A stretch of 39,757 bases of DNA, taken from the IMG/VR virus record IMGVR_UViG_3300029265_000403, positions 1-39,757 of that record; one strand, written 5' to 3'. Positions 29,839-37,711 of this stretch are shown piece by piece; within the stretch, counting starts at the first letter, position 1, and each line of letters starts with the position of its first letter. The position numbers were made by a program, and so were the translations under genes. The notes beneath the pieces are model-generated. The model was not told the DNA's origin, did no database searches, and saw nothing but the letters and a program-made list of their open reading frames with translations. The stretch is from a virus.

Positions 29839-31713
29839 ATGGCAGTAAGTATTGAAAAGAAATACCAAAAGTTAACAGATACAGAACATGTATTGTTAAG
29901 ACCAGGTATGTATGTAGGTTCTATTAAGCCACATACCGAAGAAGTATTTTTACCTATGAAAGGTAAAGATCAATTTCAACTTACTGAAGTAACTTATAAT
30001 CCTGGATTCCTTAAACTGTTTGATGAAATAGTTTCTAACTCTGTTGATGAACATAAAAGAAATACTAAGCTTAACAAAGTTAAAGTAGATATAGATATGT
30101 CTACTGGTTTAATTTCTATATGGGATAATGGAGGTATACCTGTAAAGATTCATAAAGAGTATGATGAGTGGGTACCAGAAATGATATTTTCTAATTTAAA
30201 GGCAGGTAGTAATTTTGATGATACTGAAGATAGAGTTGTTGTTGGAACAAACGGTGTAGGTAGTACATTAACAAATATATTCAGTAAAGAATTTATAATT
30301 GAAACTTGTGATGGGCAAAAACATTTTGCACAAACCTTTAAAAATAATATGTCTGAAAGGACTAAGGCAAAAATCACCAATAAGAAAACTGCATATACTA
30401 AAATAACATATCTTACTGATTTTGAAAGATTTGGTTTAAAAGGTATTAATAAGAATCATTATTTAATGATAACTAAAAGACTTATTGATATTGCTGCATG
30501 TAATCCAACTCTTAAAATATTTTTAAATGATAAACCGATTGCCTTTAAAACTTTTAAAGATTATGCAAGTCGTTATGTAACTCCAGTATTTTATGATCAA
30601 TCAGAACATTGGAAAATTGGAATAGGTCATTCAAAAACTGGCTTTAAGGCAATATCATTTGTTAATTCTGTTGAAACTAAAGATGGTGGTACTCATGTTA
30701 ATAATATAGACTGGCAAATTACATCTTATCTTAGAGATAAAATAAAAAGAAAATATCGCGTAGATGTAAAACCTTCTGAATTAAGACAGCATTTATATTT
30801 GTTTATTAATTGTACTGTTATTAATCCATCATTCTCTTCTCAAACTAAAGAAAAATTAATAACTCCACCAAAAGATTTTGGTACAAGTCATGTATTAAGT
30901 GAAAAGGTTTTAAGACAAGTTTTAAATTCTGAAATTATAGAATCTGTTTTAGATTGGATTAATCGAAAACAGGAAGCTGATGAAAGAGCAAAGCTTAGAA
31001 AATTAAATAAAGGTTTAGATAAAACTAAAGTTCTTAAATTAATAGATGCAAAGAAACGAGGTGATAGAGAAAAATGTACACTTGCAATATTTGAAGGTGA
31101 TTCTGCATCATCTGCATTTAGAAGATACAGAGAACCACAATATCAAGGAGCATTCCCACTAAGAGGTAAATTTATTAATGTTAGAGAATTACCTGCATCT
31201 AAGGTTGTACAGAATAAAGAGGTACAATCAATGATGGCTGCTATGGGTTTAAAGATCGGTCATGAACCTAAAGATTTAAGGTATGGTAAAATACTTTTGT
31301 ATACCGATGCTGATGTAGACGGTAACTCTATTGCAGCATTATTAATTAATTTCTTAGGTAAGTATTGGCCAGAATTATTTAGTGAAGGTAGGATCCTTAA
31401 AGTAGAAACACCTCTTATGGTTGCAAAGAAAGGTAAAGAATCATTAAACTTTTATTCTGATGATGATTATAAGGTATGGGAATCCAAACAAAGAAATCTT
31501 AATAGCTGGTCAATAGAATACAAAAAAGGTTTGGCCGCATTGGAAGATGCAGAGTATAAGGAGATCATTAGAAGCCCGAGAACATTCACACTTACAAAGG
31601 ATAACGGATTTAACAATACTTTAGATATATGGTTCTCGAAAGATTCTACTCCTCGTAAAGGCAAGATATTAGGTGAAGAGATAATAATTAAAAACAATAA
31701 ATCATTATTTTAG
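29839..31713 (+). CDS. gp39: DNA topoisomerase II large subunit (gp39 and gp60 in one chain)
   Basis: 624 residues. The GHKL ATPase part shows LLRPGMYVGSI, FDEIVSNSVDE (Mg/ATP Glu-Asn helix), IWDNGGIPV and VGTNGVGST. The TOPRIM domain follows: FEGDSASSAF with Glu419, and LLYTDADVDGN starting at Asp490. In T4 the TOPRIM region is split off as gp60, joined by a translational bypass; here it is continuous. With gp52 it forms the phage type II enzyme that relieves supercoiling at replication forks. The stop is directly followed by the gp52 ATG (TAG-ATG), ensuring balanced synthesis. Confidence 0.94.
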   Translation: MAVSIEKKYQKLTDTEHVLLRPGMYVGSIKPHTEEVFLPMKGKDQFQLTEVTYNPGFLKLFDEIVSNSVDEHKRNTKLNKVKVDIDMSTGLISIWDNGGIPVKIHKEYDEWVPEMIFSNLKAGSNFDDTEDRVVVGTNGVGSTLTNIFSKEFIIETCDGQKHFAQTFKNNMSERTKAKITNKKTAYTKITYLTDFERFGLKGINKNHYLMITKRLIDIAACNPTLKIFLNDKPIAFKTFKDYASRYVTPVFYDQSEHWKIGIGHSKTGFKAISFVNSVETKDGGTHVNNIDWQITSYLRDKIKRKYRVDVKPSELRQHLYLFINCTVINPSFSSQTKEKLITPPKDFGTSHVLSEKVLRQVLNSEIIESVLDWINRKQEADERAKLRKLNKGLDKTKVLKLIDAKKRGDREKCTLAIFEGDSASSAFRRYREPQYQGAFPLRGKFINVRELPASKVVQNKEVQSMMAAMGLKIGHEPKDLRYGKILLYTDADVDGNSIAALLINFLGKYWPELFSEGRILKVETPLMVAKKGKESLNFYSDDDYKVWESKQRNLNSWSIEYKKGLAALEDAEYKEIIRSPRTFTLTKDNGFNNTLDIWFSKDSTPRKGKILGEEIIIKNNKSLF

Positions 31714-33060
31714 ATGAAGAGCAATAGAACAGTAACATCCTTTTTTGATAAAGAATATTTAGAGTATGCAAGATACGTTGTAGAGAACAGAGCTATACCG
31801 AGTTGTATAGACGGTCTTAAGCCTACACAGAGAAAGGTTGTTTATATTGCAAATAAGATATGGAAAACAGGTAATGAAAAACCAATGAAGCTTTTTCAAC
31901 TTGCAGGTAGGGTAGCAGCTGAGGCATTTTATCATCATGGTAATACTTCATTAGAATCTTCAATGGTTGGAATGGCACAAAAGTTTAAAAACTCATTACC
32001 ATTATTAGAAGGTGTAGGTCAATTTGGTTCTTTAAGAAGTCCAGCTGCAGGTGCACCTCGTTACATAAGTGCAAAATTACATCCTAATTTTAGATTATTG
32101 TATCAGGATTTTGATTTATTAGAAAATAAAATAGAAGAAGGTGAAAAAATAGAACCTGCATTCTTTTTACCAATTGTACCAACTGTTATATTAAATGGAA
32201 CATCTGGTATTGCTGTTGGTTTTGCTACTAATATTTTAAATAGAAATCCTAAAGATGTAGTAGATGCATGTATTGCTACTCTTAATAATAAAAGAATGAA
32301 AGTATTAGCACCTTGGATACAGGAATTTAAAGGTACCTTTACTAGAGATTTGGAAAATCCTAAAACCTGGAAGATAAAAGGAGAGTATAAAATTATTAAT
32401 ACAACAACAGTAAAGATAACTGCAATACCTCCAAATTATACTTATGAAAGATATGAAGAGATTTTAAATCTTTTAATGGAAAAAGGTGTAATTACAAGCT
32501 ATGATGATAATTCTTCTGAAACAATTGAGTACATATTAAAATTTAAAAGGTCAATATTAAATGACTTAGTTTCAAAAGGTAAGTTAAATAATGCACTTAG
32601 GTTAAATACACAAGAAACTGAAAATTTAACAACGATAGATGAAAATGGCGAACTTAAGATATTTAATAAAGCTGAAGATATTGTACAGCATTTTGTAATT
32701 GTAAGATTAGCTTGGTACCAAACCAGAAAGGATTACCTAATAGATAAGACAGAAAAGCAATTAGCCTTAGTTACAAATAAAGCTAGATTTATTAATGATA
32801 TAATAAAAGGTAAATTAAAAGTAAATAATGTACCTAAAGAAACCATCGTTACTTATCTTAAAACAAATAAGTATGATACTGTTAACGGATCTTATGATTA
32901 TCTTTTATCAATGGCAATTCATTCATTAACAAAAGAGAGATATGAAAAGCTGTTATTAGAAAAGGCAAATTGTATTATTGAATTAAAAACTTTAAAGGGT
33001 ACTGATCCTAAAGAAATGTACTTAACTGATCTTAAGAAATTAAAAGCATCAATTAAGTAA
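31714..33060 (+). CDS. gp52: DNA topoisomerase II medium subunit (gp52-like)
   Basis: 448 residues; T4 gp52 has 442. GLKPTQRKVVY is the winged-helix entry. GRVAAEAFYHHG and GQFGSLRSPAAGAPRYISAKL lead to the catalytic tyrosine at residue 117, against Tyr116 in T4. PIVPTVILNGTSGIAVGFATN follows as in GyrA/gp52. The C-terminus is a coiled coil (EKANCIIELKTLKGTDPKEMYLTDL is part of it) that closes the C-gate. The subunit cuts and rejoins DNA with gp39. No GyrA-style C-terminal beta-pinwheel is present. Confidence 0.94.
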   Translation: MKSNRTVTSFFDKEYLEYARYVVENRAIPSCIDGLKPTQRKVVYIANKIWKTGNEKPMKLFQLAGRVAAEAFYHHGNTSLESSMVGMAQKFKNSLPLLEGVGQFGSLRSPAAGAPRYISAKLHPNFRLLYQDFDLLENKIEEGEKIEPAFFLPIVPTVILNGTSGIAVGFATNILNRNPKDVVDACIATLNNKRMKVLAPWIQEFKGTFTRDLENPKTWKIKGEYKIINTTTVKITAIPPNYTYERYEEILNLLMEKGVITSYDDNSSETIEYILKFKRSILNDLVSKGKLNNALRLNTQETENLTTIDENGELKIFNKAEDIVQHFVIVRLAWYQTRKDYLIDKTEKQLALVTNKARFINDIIKGKLKVNNVPKETIVTYLKTNKYDTVNGSYDYLLSMAIHSLTKERYEKLLLEKANCIIELKTLKGTDPKEMYLTDLKKLKASIK

Positions 33061-33078
33061 ACTTTTTTAAAAAAAGAC

Positions 33079-33090
33079 ATATAAAAATAA
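33079..33090 (+). promoter_or_regulatory. ATATAAAAATAA box
   Basis: It lies 11 bases before the ATG of a small gene, just after the topoisomerase operon. Same class as 9653-9666 and 29822-29830. Confidence 0.35.
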
Positions 33091-33101
33091 ATCCAATACT
33101 T

Positions 33102-33254
33102 ATGAACACTTATAACTTTTCTATTAATAAAGATAAGAGACTATCATTGGAGGCTGAGTCTGAAGAAGCTGCATGGAAATGGTTAGCAAAGACTAAGAAC
33201 CTTACAATAGAACAAGTAAAAAAACTTTATAAAATTAAATTAAATAAAAAATGA
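33102..33254 (+). CDS. Small charged helical protein (50 residues)
   Basis: The frame reads MNTYNFSINKDKRLSLEAES and continues through WKWLAKTKNLTIEQVKKLYK to a Lys-rich end. It looks like a strand plus helical hairpin, with no Cys or membrane segment. The stop overlaps the next ATG (ATGA), so it is coupled to the KTSC-domain gene. No family recognised. Confidence 0.55.
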   Translation: MNTYNFSINKDKRLSLEAESEEAAWKWLAKTKNLTIEQVKKLYKIKLNKK

Positions 33255-33478
33255 TACAAGAACAATCATCAACTGTTGATTCATCAATGATCAACAAATA
33301 CGTTTATAACTTTGCTACTAAATCGCTTAAGGTTGAATTTACAGGTGGAGCTTTATATGAATATGCTAATGTAGAACCTGAATTATATGATAACTTATGT
33401 AAAGCAGATTCTATTGGTAAATTCTTTAACGAACAAATTAAAAATAATTTTGAACATACACAACTACTAACAGATTAA
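33251..33478 (+). CDS. KTSC-domain protein
   Basis: 75 residues. The block YVYNFATKSLKVEFTGGALYEYANVEPELYDNLCKADSIGKFFNEQIK follows the KTSC domain pattern (L-x-V-x-F-x-x-G-x-x-Y-x-Y-x-x-V-P ... A-x-S-x-G-x-x-F-x-x-x-I-K), with Lys-Ser-Leu in place of part of the signature. KTSC proteins are small beta-type domains found in phages and bacteria, with suspected nucleic-acid roles but no settled function. The gene is coupled to the previous ORF and ends one base before the next. Confidence 0.75.
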   Translation: MIQEQSSTVDSSMINKYVYNFATKSLKVEFTGGALYEYANVEPELYDNLCKADSIGKFFNEQIKNNFEHTQLLTD

Positions 33479-33479
33479 T

Positions 33480-33707
33480 ATGAATAAAAATATAATTTAC
33501 GACGCGCTTAAGGCACAATTTGAAGCACAAAGACAACTTGCATTAGCAACATTAACAATCTATATGACTAATCCTGTAGGTATAGGAGAACATCCTCAAC
33601 ATATAGAAGAAATGGAAAAGTTAACTAGATCGTTAGCAGAGGCTGATGATTGTTTAGAAACATTAAAAAGAAATTTTGAAATAGCAGAAGTAGGAGCGGA
33701 TGAATAA
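33480..33707 (+). CDS. Conserved small helical phage protein
   Basis: 75 residues: an N-terminal helix (MNKNIIYDALKAQFEAQRQLALATLTIYM), a VGIGEHPQHIEEMEKL motif, then a second helix with acidic residues. I have seen the 'A-L-K-A-Q-x-E-A-Q ... V-G-I-G-E-H-P-x-H' pattern in uncharacterised proteins of T4-like phages, from memory. It overlaps the guanylate kinase gene by 8 bases. Two helices and an acidic end suggest a dimerising regulator, but this is unsupported. Confidence 0.6.
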   Translation: MNKNIIYDALKAQFEAQRQLALATLTIYMTNPVGIGEHPQHIEEMEKLTRSLAEADDCLETLKRNFEIAEVGADE

Positions 33708-34179
33708 AATTATATTAATAGGAAAGGCCGCTGCTGGAAAAGATCATATGAGAAAGGTTTTAGAAGGTAGAGGTTTTACATACGGTACATCATATACAAC
33801 TAGACCTCCTAGAGAAGGGGAAATTGATGGCCAAGATTATTATTTTATATCTGAAAAAGATTTTAAAGCTTTTGCTGATAATAATTATTGGTATGAATAT
33901 GTTGAATTTAATGGATGGTTTTATGGTACAAGCTATGAGCAATTCAAAACCACATGTAATCTATTTGTAATGACACCCAAAGGAGTTGCAGAAGTTAATC
34001 CTATTGATAGAAAAGATTGTACTATCATTTATTTAGATATACCTTTAGCAATCCGAAAGCAAAGATTACAACTAAGAGGTGATCTTAATGATAAGATAGA
34101 AAGAAGAATTACTGCTGATGAATTGGATTTTGATAATTTTACTGATTATGATATTGTAATAAACAATTCTAACTTTTAA
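33700..34179 (+). CDS. gmk: Guanylate kinase-like nucleotide kinase
   Basis: 159 residues, shorter than host enzymes (about 200). The P-loop IGKAAAGKDH has Asp at the usual Ser/Thr after Lys. SYTTRPPREGEIDGQDYYFI is the diagnostic GMP-binding signature. YVEFNGWFYGTSYEQF closes the nucleotide site, and the lid Arg residues lie in IRKQRLQLRGDLNDKIERRI. It phosphorylates (d)GMP. Together with the next gene it would raise dNTP supply; T4 instead uses the single multi-specific gp1 kinase. No membrane or targeting signal. Overlap with the previous ORF indicates one operon. Confidence 0.85.
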   Translation: MNKIILIGKAAAGKDHMRKVLEGRGFTYGTSYTTRPPREGEIDGQDYYFISEKDFKAFADNNYWYEYVEFNGWFYGTSYEQFKTTCNLFVMTPKGVAEVNPIDRKDCTIIYLDIPLAIRKQRLQLRGDLNDKIERRITADELDFDNFTDYDIVINNSNF

Positions 34180-34180
34180 C

Positions 34181-34189
34181 TATATAAAA
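34181..34189 (+). promoter_or_regulatory. TATATAAAA box before dNMP kinase gene
   Basis: It sits 8 bases before the ATG, immediately after the guanylate kinase stop. The sequence through to the ATG (TATATAAAAATAAAACAATG) is near identical in layout to that before the topoisomerase gene. Confidence 0.4.
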
Positions 34190-34197
34190 ATAAAACA

Positions 34198-34809
34198 ATG
34201 AGTAAATTTATTATAATAGAAGGTACTGATAATGTTGGCAAAGATACACAACAAGATTTAATTATTAAAAATATGAGTGATCATGTTTTTCATAAGCTTC
34301 ATTATTCATCATTACCTTTTAAAGATGACAAAGAAAAACATGCAACTTATTCAAATAAGTTATATGAAACGATGTTTCAATTAATGATGAAATCAAAAGT
34401 TGGAAATTTAAAAGATGATTTAGATATTAATCTTATTTTTAATAGATCTCATTTAGGTGAGAGTGTTTATTCACCATTATATCGAGGTTACTCTGGTGAT
34501 TTTGTTTTTGATATAGAAAAAAAATATACAAGGGCATTAAGAGAAGATCTTTATTTAATTACATTAACTAATGATCCACATACTATATTAAAAAGAGATG
34601 ATGGTAAATCCTTTTATGGTAATGAAGAAGAAGTTAAAGCTGAGGTTGATGGATTTACAAGAGCTCATCGATTAAGTACTATTAAAAATAAGTTACATAT
34701 TAATGTTGGTACAATGAGTGCAATAGAAGTTTCTCATATTATAACAGAATTTCTAAAACATAAAAATACAATAACAGGAGAAAGTAAACAATTAAACATG
34801 TTTAAGTAA
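34198..34809 (+). CDS. Thymidylate kinase-like dNMP kinase
   Basis: 203 residues. FIIIEGTDNVGKDTQ is the dTMP-kinase P-loop with the following Asp-Thr-Gln. FNRSHLGESVYSPLYRG takes the place of the DRY/DR motif. The lid region is LKRDDGKSFYG, with basic residues. TMP kinases convert dTMP to dTDP; phage forms often accept other monophosphates including modified ones. Given the adjacent dCMP-hydroxymethylase-like gene, a role with 5-hydroxymethyl-dCMP, as T4 gp1 has, is possible but not shown. The stop overlaps the next ATG (TAATG). Confidence 0.78.
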   Translation: MSKFIIIEGTDNVGKDTQQDLIIKNMSDHVFHKLHYSSLPFKDDKEKHATYSNKLYETMFQLMMKSKVGNLKDDLDINLIFNRSHLGESVYSPLYRGYSGDFVFDIEKKYTRALREDLYLITLTNDPHTILKRDDGKSFYGNEEEVKAEVDGFTRAHRLSTIKNKLHINVGTMSAIEVSHIITEFLKHKNTITGESKQLNMFK

Positions 34810-34994
34810 TGTCAAAAGCTGAAGATATAATGTATGATGCTCACTATGAAGGACTTAATAATGATGTCTTTGAGGAATCTAAAAAAATGAGAGCACTAGA
34901 ACCACAATGGAAATATACAGAATATGGCGATTGTATAGAAGAAGCGTATAAAAGAGTCAAGGCTCGTAAAAATAAAAAGAATGAGAACATATAG
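34809..34994 (+). CDS. Small charged ORF between kinase and TS-like gene
   Basis: 61 residues: MSKAEDIMYDAHYEGLNND, then FEESKKMRALEPQW and EEAYKRVKARKNKKNENI. Acidic front, basic back, helical. Starts in the stop of the kinase gene and ends 14 bases inside the next gene, so it is translationally coupled on both sides. No family recognised; it may be an adaptor between nucleotide-synthesis enzymes, which is only a guess. Confidence 0.6.
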   Translation: MSKAEDIMYDAHYEGLNNDVFEESKKMRALEPQWKYTEYGDCIEEAYKRVKARKNKKNENI

Positions 34995-35871
34995 AGGAGA
35001 TACGTTTGCAGAAGTTTATGAAAAAGCATTAATAGATACTTTAGAGAATCCTGATTATACTTCTAAACCAAGAGGTATGGAAATTAAAGAAATTTGTAAT
35101 GCAGCTTTAGTTATTGATGATCCTTATTTTCCACTTTATGAAAATGAAAAAAGAAGTAGCCAATTTAAATATATTGCTGGTGAAACTATATGGTATTTTA
35201 CAGGAAGAAAGGATATTGATTTTATAAGTAAGTATTCTAAATTCTGGAAACAATTAGATAATGGTGATGGTACTGTAAATTCTGCTTATGGTAATCTTAT
35301 ATTTAACGAACCTCTTTCTGATGGTAGAAATCAATACCAATGGGCATTAGATTCTTTGATTGAAGATAAAGACTCAAGGCAATCAATTATTCATTTTAAT
35401 AAACCATCACACCAATGGAAAGGTAATAAAGATTTTGTATGTACTCTTAATGGTATATTTCAAATCAGAGATAATAGATTAAACTTTACAGTTGATATGA
35501 GATCTAATGATTTAGTATTAGGTACAGCAACTGATGTAGCATTCTTTTGTTTATTACAACAGCAAATGTTAAAACATTTAAGATTAACTTATCCTGATTT
35601 AAAAATGGGTTCTTATACTCATATCGTTCATTCTTTACATATTTATGAAAGACATTTTAATTTAGTAAAAGAAATGTTAACTACACCCTTTTCTCATATG
35701 TCTTATCCACCTTTAAATAAAAATCTAATTACCATAAAAGGCCATCCTACTGATAATTTAAATCTTTTAGAATTAGATATTAATTTAGGTTCCCATAATG
35801 TTAATGCAGATGCAATAGATGATTCATTATTTAAATGGTTAGCACTTAACAGTAGAGGCAACGATATATAA
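34981..35871 (+). CDS. gp42: Deoxycytidylate hydroxymethylase-like (TS family, gp42 type)
   Basis: 296 residues, thymidylate synthase fold. DFVCTLNGIFQIRD holds nucleophile Cys154, and MRSNDLVLGTATD ends with Asp185. In E. coli TS the pair is Cys146 and Asn177, also 31 apart; T4 dCMP hydroxymethylase has Cys148 and Asp179, 31 apart. Asp at this site switches preference from dUMP to dCMP, and here it is Asp. The residue after Cys is Thr, as in T4 gp42 (M-C-T), not the TS His. GSYTHIVHSLHIYERHFNLV also parallels gp42. I predict dCMP as substrate, giving 5-hydroxymethyl- (or methyl-) dCMP. A plain thymidylate synthase is the alternative. Confidence 0.8.
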   Translation: MRTYRGDTFAEVYEKALIDTLENPDYTSKPRGMEIKEICNAALVIDDPYFPLYENEKRSSQFKYIAGETIWYFTGRKDIDFISKYSKFWKQLDNGDGTVNSAYGNLIFNEPLSDGRNQYQWALDSLIEDKDSRQSIIHFNKPSHQWKGNKDFVCTLNGIFQIRDNRLNFTVDMRSNDLVLGTATDVAFFCLLQQQMLKHLRLTYPDLKMGSYTHIVHSLHIYERHFNLVKEMLTTPFSHMSYPPLNKNLITIKGHPTDNLNLLELDINLGSHNVNADAIDDSLFKWLALNSRGNDI

Positions 35872-35885
35872 TAAAATAAATCTTC

Positions 35886-37088
35886 GTGTTGAAATATCTA
35901 AAACTTTTTGAACAATTCTTATTAGAGAAAAAACCTAAAGGAGCACCAGAGTGGCATGACTCTGATGCACCAGATGCTGAAGGTAGATTTAAAGATCTTT
36001 CTATTAAGGATTTGGCCGCATGGTTAATTAAAACTAGAAATAAAGATTTAAGAAAAATAACTGGATCTTTAAATCAACAGGTAGTTTTTAATAAGAAGAG
36101 TGATCCTAAGTATGCTGAAAAGATGGAAAAAACCAGAAAAGCAGTATATAGACAATTAGGTAGAGAAGATTTACTAAAGGAATCAGCAGCAAATGATTCG
36201 GCATTAAAAAAAGTTTATCTTGCAACTAAAAGAAGCAGTGGACAAAGATGGTGGAGTTATAAAGGTTTTGCTGGTGATAAATACTTTACTCAAATTACAG
36301 AGAATAATATAGATAAGCTTGATATTAATCCTGATTATCCTATATTAAATTACCAAAGTGATATTGTTAATCAATTATTAAAAGAAGGTAGGATTAAAGA
36401 AGAAAATATTTATAATCATCCTAAAGATATTAAATTATCTGGTTCTAAAAAGGAATTTCATAAATTAGTTGAAGGTGATGATGCAATACCTAAAACAGTA
36501 TTTAGTAAAAATGAAGCATTAAGCAATTTAAAGTTTCCTATTATTGCTAAACCATCAGAAGGTCATTCAGGAATGGGTATTCAAATATTTGATAAACCAG
36601 AATTATTGGAAGATGCTGATGAAAAGATCTTTGATACATATTCAGAGTTTGTTGATAAAGCCGAAGAACATCGTTTTATGAATTTTAATGGTAAGCCTAT
36701 CTTTTGGATGGCAAGAACACCAGATAATGAAAAGGCTAAAACTGGTAAAGGTGGAGCTAATGAAGAAATGTCATTTCAATATGAAAGAAGAGATATAAAA
36801 GATTTACCTAAGGATTATGCTAAAGTATTAGAAAGATTTTCCAAGATATATGAAAAGTTTCCTTTTATATGTTTTGATGTAATGAAAAGTAAAGATGGAA
36901 AAGTTTATGTTATTGAATCAAATGCTCAACCAGGCGTTCCTTTTGATAGTACAGTAGAAATGTACAAAGGTATTTATGAAGACTTTTATAAAAAACCTAT
37001 TGATTCTCAGTCAATGAAAGAATTAAATAATTATTCAAAAGAGCTAATTGCTAAGACTTTAGCTAAAGATAAGAAAAGATTTTCATAA
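35886..37088 (+). CDS. ATP-grasp enzyme with capsid-targeting-like N-terminus
   Basis: About 400 residues. It starts at GTG 35886 (or TTG next to it); a stop at 35877 rules out anything earlier. The N-terminus KLFEQFLLEKKPKG resembles T4-type targeting peptides (F-x-x-F-x-x-E then cleavage). Residues 40-100 are a basic helical block (DLAAWLIKTRNKDLRKITGS, then NQQVVFNKKSDPKY) seen in other T4-like phage proteins. The C-terminal half is ATP-grasp: FPIIAKPSEGHSGMGIQIF (ATP loop), FMNFNGKPIFWMAR, and FICFDVMKSKDGKVYVIESNAQPGVPF with the metal-binding Asp, Glu and Asn. ATP-grasp enzymes join carboxylates to amines; the substrate is unknown. Confidence 0.75.
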   Translation: MLKYLKLFEQFLLEKKPKGAPEWHDSDAPDAEGRFKDLSIKDLAAWLIKTRNKDLRKITGSLNQQVVFNKKSDPKYAEKMEKTRKAVYRQLGREDLLKESAANDSALKKVYLATKRSSGQRWWSYKGFAGDKYFTQITENNIDKLDINPDYPILNYQSDIVNQLLKEGRIKEENIYNHPKDIKLSGSKKEFHKLVEGDDAIPKTVFSKNEALSNLKFPIIAKPSEGHSGMGIQIFDKPELLEDADEKIFDTYSEFVDKAEEHRFMNFNGKPIFWMARTPDNEKAKTGKGGANEEMSFQYERRDIKDLPKDYAKVLERFSKIYEKFPFICFDVMKSKDGKVYVIESNAQPGVPFDSTVEMYKGIYEDFYKKPIDSQSMKELNNYSKELIAKTLAKDKKRFS

Positions 37089-37131
37089 TATTTGAAAAAA
37101 GTTCTTAAAAAGTTTTCAGATCCCAATTAAA

Positions 37132-37173
37132 TTGTTTATATTTATACTGTATTATATGAAACAATACACTGTA
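37132..37173 (+). promoter_or_regulatory. Promoter/operator candidate before phosphoesterase-sigma genes
   Basis: TTGTTTATATTTATACTGTA (37132-37151) resembles the TTTG...TACTAA elements at 10789 and 28196. It runs into an inverted repeat TGTATT/AATACA (37148-37168) and a repeated ACTGTA (37146, 37168). The 95-base gap has no gene. Confidence 0.4.
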
Positions 37174-37183
37174 AACTAATTAT

Positions 37184-37711
37184 ATGAATAAAGAAATACC
37201 AAAAGATTTTTATATTACATCCGATACATGGTTTGGTAGACCACAGATTCTTCAGATTGCAAACAGACCGTTTGATAATGTAGAAGATATGAATTCTGCT
37301 TTAATTAAAAATTGGAATAAAAAAGTAAAGAAAAAAGATGTGGTATTTCATTTAGGAAATTTTGCATGGGATCCAACAACTGCTCGTAAGGTACTTAAAA
37401 AATTAAATGGTAGAATCTATTTTTTAAAAGGTAGCCAAGATGAAGCATTGGAAGAAATCATAGATGAATTTCCTAAGGCAGAATTTATGAAGAAATCAAT
37501 TGTTGAATTAATTGATTTTGATAGTATTATTTGTCATTATCCATTAGCGGTATGGAATGGCAAAGATTCTGGAACTATTCATATGCATGGTCATACAGTA
37601 TTCTCTCATAAAACCAATCTTACAATTGAAAGTAGATTTAACGTATGTACTGACTTTTGGGGATATTCACCAGTAAATTACCTAACTTTAAAAGATTTTA
37701 TAAATGGCTAA
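37184..37711 (+). CDS. Calcineurin-like phosphoesterase with degenerate metal site
   Basis: 175 residues, aligned throughout with YfcE/phage-type metallophosphoesterases: ITSDTWFG, RPF, EDMNSALIKNWN, VVFHLGNF, LKGSQDEA, ICHYPL, MHGHTVF, and FNVCTDFWGYSPVN. Key ligands are changed: the Asp-x-His His is Trp16, the GDx Asp is Asn59, the GNHD Asn and His are Ser84 and Gln85, and the final GHxH His is Val139. Asp14, Asp86, His118, His135 and His137 remain. This looks like a pseudoenzyme that keeps the fold, perhaps for binding, or one using a single metal. It overlaps the sigma factor gene by 8 bases. Confidence 0.8.
   Translation: MNKEIPKDFYITSDTWFGRPQILQIANRPFDNVEDMNSALIKNWNKKVKKKDVVFHLGNFAWDPTTARKVLKKLNGRIYFLKGSQDEALEEIIDEFPKAEFMKKSIVELIDFDSIICHYPLAVWNGKDSGTIHMHGHTVFSHKTNLTIESRFNVCTDFWGYSPVNYLTLKDFING

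Noticed and set aside
34981-35871. Ordinary thymidylate synthase (thyA)
   Set aside because: The Asn177-equivalent is Asp185 and Cys is followed by Thr rather than His, so the gp42-like reading is better supported, though not proven.
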